A DNA stretch of 61,544 nucleotides. Origin: Sphingomonadaceae bacterium (GTDB lineage Bacteria; Pseudomonadota; Alphaproteobacteria; Sphingomonadales; Sphingomonadaceae). The notes under the pieces are model-generated. The model was given only the letters and a program-made list of their open reading frames with translations, was not told where the DNA came from and ran no database searches. Each line of letters opens with the position of its first letter. Position 1 is the stretch's first letter. The stretch is taken from contig JANYGB010000008.1 of NCBI GenBank assembly GCA_025359445.1, positions 1-61,544 of the forward strand. Direction: 5' to 3'. Made by a program: the position numbers and the translations under genes. Shown piece after piece: positions 10,549-22,997 of this stretch.

Positions 10549-11246
10549 CCGCGCCCATTCTAGTGGTCGACGATGAGGCTGCAATCCGCCGCCTGGTCCG
10601 CGCAGCGCTCGAACGGAGCGGCCAGCAGGTCGACGAAGCGGCCAACGCGGCCGAGGCCTTGCAAGGCGCGGCGCGCAGCGGCTGCCAGTTGGTGCTGCTC
10701 GATCTTGGCCTGCCCGATCGCGACGGGCTGGAGCTGATCCCGCAGCTGAAGGCGCGCGGGCTTGCGGTTATCGTGCTGACCGCGCGCGACGCCACCGATG
10801 AAAAAGTTGCGGCACTCGATCTGGGCGCCGACGATTACATCACCAAGCCGTTCGATACCGAAGAACTGCTCGCCCGGATCCGCGTTGCCTTGCGCCACCG
10901 TACGCTGGGCAGCGGCGAATGCATTCTGGCGCTGGGCCCGATCGCGATCGATCCAGCCGCGCGCGAGGTGCGCCGGAGCGGACTAGTGGTTGCCTTGACT
11001 CGCAAGGAATTTGCGATCCTGTCGGAATTGGCACGCTTTCCCGGGCGGGTTATGACGCACGAAGCGCTTCTCACTGCAGTGTGGGGTGCGGCTCACCGCC
11101 ATGACACCGAGTACTTGCGGGTCGCGGTTCGCAGCTTGCGGCGCAAGCTTGAGGAAGACCCCGCCGCCCCCGCGCTGATTGTCAATGATCCGGGCGTTGG
11201 CTACCGCCTGTCGGCCAACACTGGTTCGAGTCGCGAAGCCTCGTAA
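10545..11246 (+). CDS. kdpE: response regulator KdpE
   Basis: This OmpR/PhoB-family regulator (233 residues) has a receiver domain with acidic pair DD at 9-10, phospho-acceptor Asp53 in LLDLGLPD and conserved Lys in ITKPF. A winged-helix domain (about 130-228) contains LTRKEFAILSELARFPGRV and YLRVAVRSLRRKLE. It activates kdpFABC when phosphorylated by KdpD. It is the last gene of the operon, four-base overlap with kdpD, and a candidate terminator follows. Confidence 0.97.
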   Translation: MTAPILVVDDEAAIRRLVRAALERSGQQVDEAANAAEALQGAARSGCQLVLLDLGLPDRDGLELIPQLKARGLAVIVLTARDATDEKVAALDLGADDYITKPFDTEELLARIRVALRHRTLGSGECILALGPIAIDPAAREVRRSGLVVALTRKEFAILSELARFPGRVMTHEALLTAVWGAAHRHDTEYLRVAVRSLRRKLEEDPAAPALIVNDPGVGYRLSANTGSSREAS

Positions 11247-11288
11247 CAAACTGGCTTGGTATCGCACGCGTTACGCAAAAATACTTTG

Positions 11289-11316
11289 GGCCCTGTAGTG
11301 CAGTGGCCGCTTTTTT
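11289..11316 (+). terminator. candidate rho-independent terminator of the kdp operon
   Basis: GGCCCTG (11289-11295) pairs with CAG and GGCC (11301-11303 and 11305-11308), with one bulged T and a five-base loop. A run of six T follows two bases later. It lies 42 bp past the kdpE stop. The bulge and the GC before the T run make it imperfect. Confidence 0.55.
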
Positions 11317-11577
11317 AAGTGTCGCGCAGACTATTGCTTGAGCGAAATTTGCGCTCTTGGGCGGGAAACTATAACGATAAAATTGCTGCAGCACGAATTC
11401 CGGGAACCAAATGCGGGTCTCGATCGTTTGTCGGCCTTTTTCATCTTTCAGACAAATTCGCTGTAATTTCAGATAGATATACTGTTGACGGGGCAATTGA
11501 TTGAGGCGTAACAGGGCTGCATGATCATTGGTCCTAATACCTCGCCCTGAGGTTGCGTCCGCAACAGGAGTACATTT
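11317..11577 (+). promoter_or_regulatory. leader region upstream of the autotransporter gene
   Basis: This 261-bp gap is AT-richer than the surrounding genes and no ORF in it looks coding. It should contain the autotransporter promoter; TTGACG near 11483 could be a -35 box, but no good -10 lies at proper spacing. A ribosome site, CAGGAG, lies about nine bases before the ATG at 11578. Confidence 0.35.
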
Positions 11578-14500
11578 ATGTTTAATTCGAAAGCGCGTTT
11601 CGCGCTGCTCGGCAGCGCGTCCACAGCCGTGGCAATCTTTCTCTCGCCCGTAGCCGCGCAGGCCCAGGCAACGACTTGCTCGCAGCTGGGTACATCAATC
11701 ACCTGCGTTGACGGTACTGCCACGGTGGTGACTGCAACAACTAGCCCGGCCACCACGACCACAGCTGGTTCCGGGCTCGTCCTGAACGACACCACCGGCA
11801 CTTCAACGACAACGTATACCGCCACCGGCCCGATCAGCACGACGGGAACGACCGGACTCAGCCTGACCACGACCGCAGGCGCGCTCAACTTCACTGCAGC
11901 CGGCACCACCGCTCCGGTGAACATTACGACCGCAGGCGGCACGGGCGCAAATGGCGCGACGCTTAACACCACAGGTCAGGCCGCAACGGTAACGGTCGGC
12001 AATGTTTCCACCAGCGGGGCAAGCTCGTTTGGCATTCAATCTACCGGTGGTACCGACTTGACGCTGCGCGCGGGTAACATCACCACCACCGGTGCTTCCA
12101 GCCGCGGGATCCAGGCATCGGCACAAACCGGTACGATCAACTTCACGGCGGGCAATATCACATCGACCGACCGGGCGATTACCGCATTCACCTTGAACAC
12201 ATCGAATGCAACGGTTGTTGCGGGCAACGTTTCTACCGGCACATCGGGGGTTTTGGTCAACGGCAATAACGTCAACATTACGACCGGCACCGTTGCTGCG
12301 GCGAACGGCTTCGGCGTAATCGGCCAAGCTTTGACCGGCGGCACCGGCGGCGTTGTAATTAGCACTGGCGCGGTCACCAGCACGAACGGTTCGGGCGTCG
12401 GCGGCAGCACTTTCAACACTGTCGGCGGGGTCGATATCGGTTGCGGTAACGTCACATCGAACAGTGCAGGTTCGGCTGCGGTGTTCGCTCAGAACAACGG
12501 CAACGGCGCTCTCACCATTAACTGCGGAGCAGTGTCCAACGTCGGCAACAACGCTGTGTTTGCCCAGTCCTTCGGAACGCCGAATGGCGGCAACATCGTG
12601 ATCAACACGACCTCAGCTGCGGCGAGCAACACAAACTTCGCGACGGTTTTTGCCCAAACCGCAGGAACGGGCACGATCACGCTTAACTCCGGGCCGGTCA
12701 CTGGCGGCAGCTTGGCTGGCGTTGGCGCTACCGGCATTGTCCTCAACGCTGGTACGGGCGCAATTGACGCAGGCTTCGGTAACGTGACCACCGTCGGTTC
12801 GGCGATCCAGTCGAATTCGACTGGCACGCTCAATCTGCGAGGGGCTGGCGCGACCTTGACCACTTCGGGCGCAGGTGCGACTGGGGCAGTGCTGAACGCC
12901 AACGGGATTACGGGTAATCTTGGCAATGTCACCACGACCGGTCTAGGCGCGCAGGGAGCAATCATCACCTCGACTGCTCCGGTCAACCTCACAGTCGGCA
13001 CCGTGGCAACCACCGGTAATGGCTTGACGGTCAATGCCGGTGCCAATGCAGTCAACCTGACGACTGGAACGGTAACTTCAAGCCAGGCAGGCTCAACCGG
13101 GACTGTAATCAATTCGACCGGCGCGGTAACCTTCAATGGCGGCAAACAGACCGCCAATGGCGCGAACGCTTTGCTGATCACCGGCGGGACTGGCACGATC
13201 AACGCAACGGTCAATGGCGCAGCGACCACTGGAACCGGCACCGCTGTAGTCGTTACCGGAACCGGGCCGCTGACCTTCAACAACACCGGATCGATCACCA
13301 CCACCGGGCCTACGTCGGGCGGCATCAATATCAGCGGCGTAACGACTGCTGCGGTCACTTGCGGTAACGTCGCAACCTCCGGTGCTAACAGCCCCGCATT
13401 TACGTTGGCGGCCAATGGCACAACCAACGTAACCTGCGGCACGGTTAGCACCACCGGTGCTGCCAGCGACGGTATTGTTGTCAGCAACACCGCCGGGACG
13501 ACCACCGTCACCGGTGGCACGACCACTGCGACGGGCCTTGGCTCGCGCGGTATCGTGGTTTCGTCATCTGCTCCTGCGGCCACGGGGCTGCTCACGGTTA
13601 ACACCGGTTCGGTAACAGCCAACGGCAATGCCGTTGTCGCCGCCTCGACCGGCGGGGCCAATCTGGTCGTCAACACCACCGGCAACGTTGCATCGACTGC
13701 AGGCACCGGCATCACGGCCACCACGTCCGGCACCACACTGGTGACCATCGGCGCGGGCAATACTGTGACCGGACTTCAGGCTGTTAACCTGCAGGGTACT
13801 GCGGGCAACACACTTGTTGTCAACGGTTCGCTTGCCAACAGCTCGGGTACAACGCCATATACGGTGCTTGCTGGCGGTCCGTTCACCCTGACCCTGGCTT
13901 CGACCGGCACGATCACCGGACCGCTCGCGTTCACGACGGGTAATGACACGTTCAACAGCCAGGGCACTTTCGCTCTGCCACTGTCGCTCGACTTCCTTGG
14001 CGGGACCGATGTTTTCAACAACACCGGCACAGTCACTTCGTTCACCGTCAACGCGTCGATCTTGGGTCTGGAAACGTTCAACAACAATGGCGGTCTGATC
14101 GACATGCGCGATGGCGCTGCCAACGACACTGTCAATCTCGGCAACGCAAACTACGTAGCCTCGGGTAATGCTCGCCTTGGGATCGACGTGGTCGGTGCCG
14201 GCGGGGTCAACACCACGGATCGTCTGATCATCGGCGGAACCACCACGGGTACCACCACGGTGCTTGCGAACTTCATCAATCCGGTGATCGATACCACGGG
14301 CGCGTTGTTCGTTGACTCGACCAACAACAATCTGGCCAGCGGACAATTCGTGCTCAGCGGCAACACCAACTTCGGCCTGATCAACTATGGTATTCAGGTT
14401 CGCGGCGGTGATGCATTCATAGTCTCGAACATTGATAGCCGCGTCTATGACACGGTCTTCGTTGGCCGCCAGATGCGCGATCTGTGGTATCAGTCGGCAG

Positions 14501-15348
14501 ATGCTTATAGCTCGTACGCCACCGCACGGCGGGTCAGCTTTGGTCAGGAACGCAGCCATCCGCTTGGCATCTGGGCCCAGCTGTATGGTGAGCGCCAGAC
14601 CTCGGGCGACAACAACCGGACGGCAACTGCCTTTGGTTCGACGTTCAACGTGTCTGACCGGATGCGCACCAACTTCCGCGGCGCGCAGGGCGGCTTGGAC
14701 TTTGGTTCGTCCAACTTCGTTATCGGTGTGACCGGCGGCTATGAACGTGCCGAGGGCGTCACTGCCAACGCCGCCTCGATCCGCACGGAAGCATACAACT
14801 ACGGTGCTTATGCCCAGTTCGGCATGACCAGCGGGCTGTACGCCGGGGTGCTGGTCAAGCGTGACGATTTCCGCACGCGCTACAATAACGGAGCAATCCT
14901 CAACGGGGATGCCAGCCCGCGGGCGCACAGCACCGGTGCGGAAGGTGAAATCGGTTTGCGCACGGGCGGGATGAACAACATCAACTTCGACCTTGGCGTC
15001 GGATTTGCCTACGTTCGTACGAATCTGGACACCTTCAACTTCGGCAACATCCAGTTCGCCAAAGACGAAATGACCAGCGAGCGCGGCCAGGCACATGCTC
15101 GGGCAACCTTCTCGGGCGGTCTTGCTCCGTTCATCGAAGCACGCGGCTTCCATGAATTCCGCAACGACAACAGCTACCTGCTGCAAAGCGGCCTCGCCAC
15201 CTCGACCCTCGACGGTTCGGGCAAGGGAACCTGGGTCCGGCTTGAAGCCGGTATCGGGGGCGGCAACAAGGGCGGCCCGCTGATCAGCGCCTGGGCCAAC
15301 GTCGGTGATACCACCGGCTACGGTCTGCGCGCAGGCTTCCGCTTCTAA
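11578..15348 (+). CDS. type V autotransporter with Gly/Thr/Asn-rich repetitive passenger
   Basis: The 1256-residue protein begins with a Sec signal peptide ending in PVAAQAQA. The passenger (about 30-960) is built from degenerate short repeats of the type GNVTTTGxxAxGI, rich in Thr, Gly, Ala, Asn and Val, as expected for a beta-helix. The last ~280 residues form a beta-barrel translocator with alternating aromatic strands, starting near HPLGIWAQLYGE and ending in GLRAGFRF with the terminal Phe recognised by BAM. No protease or lipase motif is visible, so an adhesin-like or surface-layer role is most likely. Unusually, CG(N/T/A)V-type cysteines recur in the passenger (DIGCGNV, INCGAV, VTCGNV, VTCGTV). 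A strong terminator follows; it is monocistronic. Confidence 0.88.
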   Translation: MFNSKARFALLGSASTAVAIFLSPVAAQAQATTCSQLGTSITCVDGTATVVTATTSPATTTTAGSGLVLNDTTGTSTTTYTATGPISTTGTTGLSLTTTAGALNFTAAGTTAPVNITTAGGTGANGATLNTTGQAATVTVGNVSTSGASSFGIQSTGGTDLTLRAGNITTTGASSRGIQASAQTGTINFTAGNITSTDRAITAFTLNTSNATVVAGNVSTGTSGVLVNGNNVNITTGTVAAANGFGVIGQALTGGTGGVVISTGAVTSTNGSGVGGSTFNTVGGVDIGCGNVTSNSAGSAAVFAQNNGNGALTINCGAVSNVGNNAVFAQSFGTPNGGNIVINTTSAAASNTNFATVFAQTAGTGTITLNSGPVTGGSLAGVGATGIVLNAGTGAIDAGFGNVTTVGSAIQSNSTGTLNLRGAGATLTTSGAGATGAVLNANGITGNLGNVTTTGLGAQGAIITSTAPVNLTVGTVATTGNGLTVNAGANAVNLTTGTVTSSQAGSTGTVINSTGAVTFNGGKQTANGANALLITGGTGTINATVNGAATTGTGTAVVVTGTGPLTFNNTGSITTTGPTSGGINISGVTTAAVTCGNVATSGANSPAFTLAANGTTNVTCGTVSTTGAASDGIVVSNTAGTTTVTGGTTTATGLGSRGIVVSSSAPAATGLLTVNTGSVTANGNAVVAASTGGANLVVNTTGNVASTAGTGITATTSGTTLVTIGAGNTVTGLQAVNLQGTAGNTLVVNGSLANSSGTTPYTVLAGGPFTLTLASTGTITGPLAFTTGNDTFNSQGTFALPLSLDFLGGTDVFNNTGTVTSFTVNASILGLETFNNNGGLIDMRDGAANDTVNLGNANYVASGNARLGIDVVGAGGVNTTDRLIIGGTTTGTTTVLANFINPVIDTTGALFVDSTNNNLASGQFVLSGNTNFGLINYGIQVRGGDAFIVSNIDSRVYDTVFVGRQMRDLWYQSADAYSSYATARRVSFGQERSHPLGIWAQLYGERQTSGDNNRTATAFGSTFNVSDRMRTNFRGAQGGLDFGSSNFVIGVTGGYERAEGVTANAASIRTEAYNYGAYAQFGMTSGLYAGVLVKRDDFRTRYNNGAILNGDASPRAHSTGAEGEIGLRTGGMNNINFDLGVGFAYVRTNLDTFNFGNIQFAKDEMTSERGQAHARATFSGGLAPFIEARGFHEFRNDNSYLLQSGLATSTLDGSGKGTWVRLEAGIGGGNKGGPLISAWANVGDTTGYGLRAGFRF

Positions 15349-15370
15349 GCTGGGCCAAACGACTAATGAA

Positions 15371-15405
15371 AAAGGGCGTCCGGTGAAAACCGGGCGCCCT
15401 TTTCT
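15371..15405. terminator. strong terminator between convergent genes
   Basis: A 14-bp stem (15371-15384 with 15389-15402, one G-T pair) closes a GAAA loop, followed by TTTTC on the plus strand; the opposite strand also has an A-run partner. It ends the autotransporter transcript and may also work for the minus-strand lipoprotein gene. Confidence 0.9.
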
Positions 15406-15468
15406 TATACCATCACAAGCTAAACTGCGGCCAATTGTAGTTGGATGATGGATGTGCGTCCAAGCTGC

Positions 15469-16362
15469 CTATTCACCTTCGCTCGATCCAAAATAATTTT
15501 GCAACTCGTTCGTGCGTGTGCGTGTCTCGCTCGCGACGCAATTTATAGTCGTGAGTTGCTGCTCGGTTGGATCAGTTGAGCTTTCCAGACCCTGAACCTT
15601 GCAGGTGGCATCTTTGCGTTTGATCCATGCCCGCTGTTCGGGGAGCAATTGTTGGCGTGTCGCCGGCTCAAGCCCCCGCCAAACCGCGCTTAATGCTTCG
15701 TCTGCGGACCGTCTGCCGATTGCAGCTTCTTCTATTCTGGCGCGATTGGAAGCATTCATGGCATCCTGCTGCTGCTTCTCGGCCAATTGGGCATTTTCTT
15801 TATCGAGTCGCTGTGTGGTTTCCAGTCCGCTCCGCAGCAAGGAAGCTGCCACGACCTCACCGAAGACGTCCAGCTTCGCATCCGCTGATGCAAATTCAGC
15901 GACGATCTTGGCTCCGTCGTCGGTCGGCTGGACGCTGTAATCCAGATCGCCTTTGAGATAGTCTACTCCCTTTTCCATCCCCGCAGTATCGGTCGCATCG
16001 GTTAGACTTGTCAGCCCGGCGATCTCACGGGCTTTGTCCGCATCGGCAAATACCTGCGTGCCGAAAACGATCTTGAGGTTCCCGGTGCAGAATTTCTTCG
16101 TGCTGTTCGGGTCTTCCTTGGTTGTCCGGATATTTTCAAAGACCAGTTTCAGATTGGCGATGGCGGCGCGGATTACCGAAAAGCCGACAACTTGCTTCCC
16201 ATCGCCATCCTTCGACCGGGCCACGATAACCTTTTCAAGGCCGTTGCGAACCGCTTGCTCAAGAGCTGCCTTTGATGCGTCGTCGGAGCAGGTCGCGTTA
16301 GGCTTGCCGCATGCCGACAGCGCGATTGCAAGCACAACGATAGTGAATATCCGAAACTGCAT
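15469..16362 (-). CDS. lipoprotein with C-terminal LprI-like domain
   Basis: The 297-residue protein has a lipoprotein signal with lipobox LSAC about 16 residues from the start. The middle is unassigned. The C-terminal ~80 residues (LLPEQRAWIKRKDATC ... INCVASETRTRTNELQ) match the lysozyme-inhibitor LprI / DUF1311 pattern with paired cysteines. The start at 16362 is an ATG with a G-rich ribosome site; an upstream in-frame TTG adds five residues. LprI domains are implicated in lysozyme inhibition, but this large protein's role is unknown. Confidence 0.65.
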   Translation of the reverse strand: MQFRIFTIVVLAIALSACGKPNATCSDDASKAALEQAVRNGLEKVIVARSKDGDGKQVVGFSVIRAAIANLKLVFENIRTTKEDPNSTKKFCTGNLKIVFGTQVFADADKAREIAGLTSLTDATDTAGMEKGVDYLKGDLDYSVQPTDDGAKIVAEFASADAKLDVFGEVVAASLLRSGLETTQRLDKENAQLAEKQQQDAMNASNRARIEEAAIGRRSADEALSAVWRGLEPATRQQLLPEQRAWIKRKDATCKVQGLESSTDPTEQQLTTINCVASETRTRTNELQNYFGSSEGE

Positions 16363-16562
16363 GTTGCTTGCCCCCAAGCTTGCGCGAATGAAAAGCCATG
16401 AGGGCCCTCACAAATCCGGCGCTGCCAGAGTGCATCAATTTAAACTGGCACGTCAATCGAATTGGCTTCCTCACGAAGGTTCGTTGTGTGCGCAAGCTCC
16501 CCATCAAAAGGATAGTCGCTCAAAATCGGCGATACTGGAAAATCACGAACAGCAGCCGTTTG

Positions 16563-18434
16563 TTATGCTTCGAGTGCTTCGCATGCTTCGAGCCAGATCG
16601 CTTCGGCGTTGCCGATCTGGCTGGCGAGTTCGGCTCGGCGTTTCATCAATTCGGACATGGCGAGTTTGGCCAGGTCAGGCTGCGCGTCCGAGGGATCGAA
16701 CATCGCGTGGTCAACCGCGCTGAGTGACTTGGTCAGCTTGGCAAGTTCGGCTTCGGCCTTGCTGGCGTGATCGCGCAGTGCCTTGCCGCGCTCGCGCGCT
16801 TCGGCGGCGGCGCGGCGCTGTTCCTTCTTGTTGATCACCGGGCCCTTGGCCTCGCCGCCGCGCGCATTGCTGGGGTCCTTGGCCAGCACAAAGGCGATGT
16901 AATCCTCAATCGAGCCGTCGAAATCCTTCGCGGTCCCGGCATCGACCAGCACCAGGCGGTCGGCGGTCATTTCCAGCATGTGCCGATCGTGGCTGACGAT
17001 CATCACCGCGCCGCCATAGTCATTAAGCGCCTGGATCAATGCTTCGCGCGCATCGACATCAAGGTGGTTGGTCGGCTCGTCGAGGATCAGCAGGTGCGGC
17101 GCATCGCGGGTGATCAGCGCCAGCGCCAGCCGGGCGCGTTCGCCGCCTGAGAGCTTGCCGACTTGGGTGGTGGCCTTCTGTCCGGAGAACCCGAACCGCC
17201 CGAGTTGGCCGCGCACTGCGCCAGGCGTGGAGCCTTTCATCAACCGGGTCATGTGCTCCAGCGGCGTGTCGCCGCGGTCGAGTTCCTCGACCTGATACTG
17301 GGTGAAATAGCCGACCCGCATCTTGCCCGATGCAGTCATCCCGCCGTCCATTGGGGTGAGCTGCGCCGCAAGCAGGCGCGCCAGCGTGGTCTTGCCGTTA
17401 CCGTTGCGCCCGAGCAGCGCCATCCGCTCGTCGGGATCGATCCGCAGGTTGAGCCGGCTGAGCACTGGCTCGTCACTGTAACCAACCGAAGCCATGTCGA
17501 GCGTGATCAGCGGCGGGCGCAATTCTTCGGGGCTGGGGAAATCGAAACTGAGCGAGGGATCGTCGATCAGCTCGGCAATCGGCTGGAGCTTGGCGAGCGC
17601 CTTCTGGCGCGATTGCGCCTGCTTGGCGGTTGAAGCGCGGGCCGAGTTCTTGGCGATGTATTCCTGCAAATGATCGCGCTGGGCCTGCTGCTTGGCCTTG
17701 GCCGAGGCGATCTGCGCTTGGCGTTCGGCGCGCTGGCGTTCGAACGCATCGTAGCCGCCCGGGTACAGCGTCAGCTTGCCGCCCGACAAATGGAGGATGT
17801 GATCGACCACATTGTTAAGGAAATCGCGCTCGTGGCTGACCAGCAGGATCGTCGCGGAATAGCTCTTGAGGAAGTCTTCCAGCCACAGCACCGCTTCGAG
17901 ATCGAGGTGGTTCGATGGCTCGTCGAGCAGCAGGAGGTCGGGCGCAGAAAAAAGCAGCGCGGCAAGCGCGACGCGCATCCGCCAGCCGCCCGAAAAGCTT
18001 TCGAGCGGGTGCGTCTGCGCTTCATCATCAAAGCCGAGGCCGCTCAGGATCCGTGCCGCACGGCTCGGTGCCGAATGCGCGTCGATCGCGATTAGCCGCT
18101 CGTGGATGTCACCCAGCCGGTGCGGTTCGTGGCAGGTCTCGCTCTCGGCCATCAGCGCGGCACGTTCCAGATCGGCGGCGAGCACGGTTTCGAACGGACT
18201 TTCGGGGCCGCCCGGCGCTTCCTGCGCGATGTAGCCGATGCGGGCTCCGCGGGGCATATCGACCGAGCCGCTATCAGCTTCGAGCATCCCGGCGATCACG
18301 CGGACCAGGGTCGATTTGCCCGCGCCGTTGCGCCCGATCAGGCCGATGCGGCCGCGCGGGGGCAACCGGCTGGTCGCCCCATCGAGGATCATGCGGCCGC
18401 CGAGCCGCACGGTGATATCATTCAAATTCAACAT
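16563..18434 (-). CDS. ABC-F family ATPase (Uup/YheS-like)
   Basis: The 623-residue protein has two ABC nucleotide-binding domains and no membrane segments. Walker A motifs are GRNGAGKST and GRNGNGKTT; signatures are SFSGGWRMR and KLSGGERAR; Walker B motifs are LLLLDEPSNHLD and LLILDEPTNHLD. The interdomain linker is basic and helical, and a C-terminal coiled-coil extension follows (about 530-623). ABC-F proteins act at the ribosomal E site in translation quality control. It is the first gene of a minus-strand segment separate from trhO by only nine bp, so it may be transcribed with it. Confidence 0.92.
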   Translation of the reverse strand: MLNLNDITVRLGGRMILDGATSRLPPRGRIGLIGRNGAGKSTLVRVIAGMLEADSGSVDMPRGARIGYIAQEAPGGPESPFETVLAADLERAALMAESETCHEPHRLGDIHERLIAIDAHSAPSRAARILSGLGFDDEAQTHPLESFSGGWRMRVALAALLFSAPDLLLLDEPSNHLDLEAVLWLEDFLKSYSATILLVSHERDFLNNVVDHILHLSGGKLTLYPGGYDAFERQRAERQAQIASAKAKQQAQRDHLQEYIAKNSARASTAKQAQSRQKALAKLQPIAELIDDPSLSFDFPSPEELRPPLITLDMASVGYSDEPVLSRLNLRIDPDERMALLGRNGNGKTTLARLLAAQLTPMDGGMTASGKMRVGYFTQYQVEELDRGDTPLEHMTRLMKGSTPGAVRGQLGRFGFSGQKATTQVGKLSGGERARLALALITRDAPHLLILDEPTNHLDVDAREALIQALNDYGGAVMIVSHDRHMLEMTADRLVLVDAGTAKDFDGSIEDYIAFVLAKDPSNARGGEAKGPVINKKEQRRAAAEARERGKALRDHASKAEAELAKLTKSLSAVDHAMFDPSDAQPDLAKLAMSELMKRRAELASQIGNAEAIWLEACEALEA

Positions 18435-18442
18435 GAAAAGTC

Positions 18443-19390
18443 TCAGAATTCCTTGGACTGCGCGCCCAGATGGGCGGTGCCGCGCTTGATGGCGAGAAGC
18501 TCCTGCCGGTGCCGCTCGCGGTAACGCGCGCGCTGTGCCTCGTCGCGGGTGTCATGGCAAGCCGGGCAGCTCGCACCTTCTTCGTAATGCGGCGAAGCGC
18601 GGTCGTCCGCGCTCAGCGGGCGGCGGCAGGCGCGGCAGAGTTCGTAGCTGCCCGGAGCGAGCCCGTGGCCGACGCTGACCCGCTCATCGAAGACGAAGCA
18701 TTCGCCTTGCCACTGGCTTTGCTCAGCAGGGACTTGCTCGAGGTATTTGAGGATCCCGCCCCTCAGGTGGAACACCTCCTCCACCCCCTCGCTTTTGAGA
18801 AAGGCGGTCGATTTTTCGCAGCGGATCCCGCCGGTGCAGAACATCGCCACTCTAGGTGCTTTGCCTTGGCTGAGCAGGCGCTCGCGTTCGGCTCTGAACC
18901 ACGCCGGGAAATCCCGGAACGAAGTGGTCTGCGGGTTGGTCGCCCCGGCGAAAGTCCCGATGGCCACTTCGTAGTCGTTGCGGGTGTCGATCAGAACTAC
19001 GTCTGGATCGCTGATCAGCGCGTTCCACTCGCCCGGTTCGATATAATGGCCCGCATCCGTCAGCGGATCGATCTCCGGCTGGCCCATCGTCACGATTTCG
19101 GGCTTCACGCGCACTTTCATGCGGTAGAACGGCATCGCATCGGCGTGCGAGAACTTGACGTCGAGCGACGCGCAGCCGGGCAGGGTGCGCAAGTGATCGA
19201 GCACCGCCGCGATGCTTTCATCGGATCCGGCGATGGTCCCATTGAGCCCCTCGCGCGCCAGCAGCAGCGTGCCCTTGATCCCCTGCGCCTGGCACAGCGC
19301 AGCGAGCGGTTCGCGGAGCGCGTCAGGATCGGGAAACCGCGCGAACTTGTACAGCGCGGCCACCGTTACGGGGCGAATCGGGGGTGACAC
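18443..19390 (-). CDS. trhO: tRNA uridine-34 hydroxylase TrhO (rhodanese family)
   Basis: This 315-residue protein matches the YceA/TrhO family: an N-terminal acylphosphatase-like domain (about 10-105, with GLNGTIAG) and a rhodanese domain (about 120-240) with catalytic loop [10 protein letters not shown]. The C-terminus has CRAC and CPAC pairs likely to bind a metal, as in long TrhO members. TrhO makes 5-hydroxyuridine at tRNA position 34 in bacteria. It lies between the ABC-F gene (downstream, nine bp) and the b561-YceI gene (upstream, six bp), forming a compact minus-strand cluster. Confidence 0.92.
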   Translation of the reverse strand: MSPPIRPVTVAALYKFARFPDPDALREPLAALCQAQGIKGTLLLAREGLNGTIAGSDESIAAVLDHLRTLPGCASLDVKFSHADAMPFYRMKVRVKPEIVTMGQPEIDPLTDAGHYIEPGEWNALISDPDVVLIDTRNDYEVAIGTFAGATNPQTTSFRDFPAWFRAERERLLSQGKAPRVAMFCTGGIRCEKSTAFLKSEGVEEVFHLRGGILKYLEQVPAEQSQWQGECFVFDERVSVGHGLAPGSYELCRACRRPLSADDRASPHYEEGASCPACHDTRDEAQRARYRERHRQELLAIKRGTAHLGAQSKEF

Positions 19391-19396
19391 AGGCGC

Positions 19397-21720
<2,324 letters not shown>

Positions 21721-21740
21721 ACTTTCCAAGGAGAATCCCC

Positions 21741-22988
21741 ATGGCCGAAGCATACATCATCGACGCCGTCCGCACCCCGCGCGGGGTCGGCAAGCCGGGC
21801 AAGGGTGCGCTGTCGCACCTCCACCCGCAGCACCTCGCCGCGACCGTGCTGGGCGCCATCAAAGATCGCAACCATCTCGATACCAAGACCGTCGACGACA
21901 TCGTCTGGTCGACCAGTTCGCAGAATGGCAAGCAGGGCGGCGATCTGGGCCGCATGGCCGCGCTGTCGGCGGGCTATGACATTGCCGCCAGCGGGACCAC
22001 GCTCGACCGGTTCTGTGGCGGAGGGATCACTTCGGTTAACATGGCGGCGGCTTCGGTCATGTCGGGCATGGAAGATTGCGTGATTGCCGGCGGCACTGAA
22101 ATGATGAGCTACACCACTGCTTATGGCGCCGAACAGGCCAACGCCGGGATCGCCCCGCGCCTGATGGGCTCGGGCCACGAAGCGCTCGACGCGTTGCACC
22201 CGCAGAGCCATCAGGGCGTGTGCGGCGATGCGATCGCGACGATGGAGGGCATCGACCGCCAGGCGCTCGACGGGCTCGCGCTGGTCAGCCAGCAGCGCGC
22301 CGACGTGGCGATCAAGGAAGGCCGCTTCAACAAGTCGGTGGTGCCGGTGATGAACCCCGATGGCACCGTCGCGCTTGACAGGGAGGAATTCCCGCGCCCC
22401 GAAACCACCGCTGAGGGCCTTGCCGCGTTGAAGCCCAGCTTCACCGGCATCGCCGATTTCGAGATTGGCGGAACCACCTTCCGCAAGCAGATCAACCGGC
22501 GCTATCCCGATCTGGAAATCCAGCACTTTCATCATGCCGGCAACTCGTCGGGCGTGGTCGATGGGGCGGCGGCGATCCTGATTACCTCGCCCGAATATGC
22601 CAAGGAGCACGGGCTGAAGCCGCGCGCGCGGGTGGTTGCCTATTGCAATCAGGGCGATGATCCCACGCTGATGCTCAACGCCCCGGTTCCCGCAGCCAAG
22701 AAGGTCCTCGCCAAAGCCGGCCTGACCAAGGACGATATCGACGTGTGGGAAATCAACGAGGCTTTCGCCGTGGTCGCCGAAAAGTTCATCCGCGACCTCG
22801 ATCTCGACCGTGCCAAGGTCAACATCAACGGCGGCGCGATGGCGCTGGGCCACCCGATTGGTGCGACCGGTTCGATCCTGATCGGCACCGCACTGGACGA
22901 GCTGGAACGCTCGGGCGGGCGCTATGGCCTGGTCACGATGTGCGCGGCGGGCGGGATGGCCCCGGCGATTATTATCGAGCGGATTTGA
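21741..22988 (+). CDS. acetyl-CoA acetyltransferase family thiolase
   Basis: The 415-residue protein carries all thiolase motifs: nucleophilic Cys in TTLDRFCGGGITSV, the NEAFAVVAE block, GGAMALGHPIGATGS and the second catalytic Cys in VTMCAAGGMAPA. It may either degrade 3-ketoacyl-CoA or condense acetyl-CoA. An AAGGAG site lies directly upstream. The neighbour upstream is the nitronate-monooxygenase-like enzyme, consistent with an acyl-CoA degradation pair, but chain-length preference cannot be read from sequence alone. Confidence 0.93.
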   Translation: MAEAYIIDAVRTPRGVGKPGKGALSHLHPQHLAATVLGAIKDRNHLDTKTVDDIVWSTSSQNGKQGGDLGRMAALSAGYDIAASGTTLDRFCGGGITSVNMAAASVMSGMEDCVIAGGTEMMSYTTAYGAEQANAGIAPRLMGSGHEALDALHPQSHQGVCGDAIATMEGIDRQALDGLALVSQQRADVAIKEGRFNKSVVPVMNPDGTVALDREEFPRPETTAEGLAALKPSFTGIADFEIGGTTFRKQINRRYPDLEIQHFHHAGNSSGVVDGAAAILITSPEYAKEHGLKPRARVVAYCNQGDDPTLMLNAPVPAAKKVLAKAGLTKDDIDVWEINEAFAVVAEKFIRDLDLDRAKVNINGGAMALGHPIGATGSILIGTALDELERSGGRYGLVTMCAAGGMAPAIIIERI

Positions 22989-22997
22989 AGTACTTAT

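Noticed and set aside
12489..13760. Long antisense ORF (423 codons) opposite the autotransporter passenger
   Set aside because: It is a shadow of low-complexity GC-rich codons (Val/Pro/Ala stretches) with no ribosome site or domain; the plus-strand autotransporter has signal, barrel and terminator.
13564..15186. 540-codon antisense ORF opposite the autotransporter barrel
   Set aside because: It reads as a basic composition shadow with no motif and overlaps a well supported gene in full.
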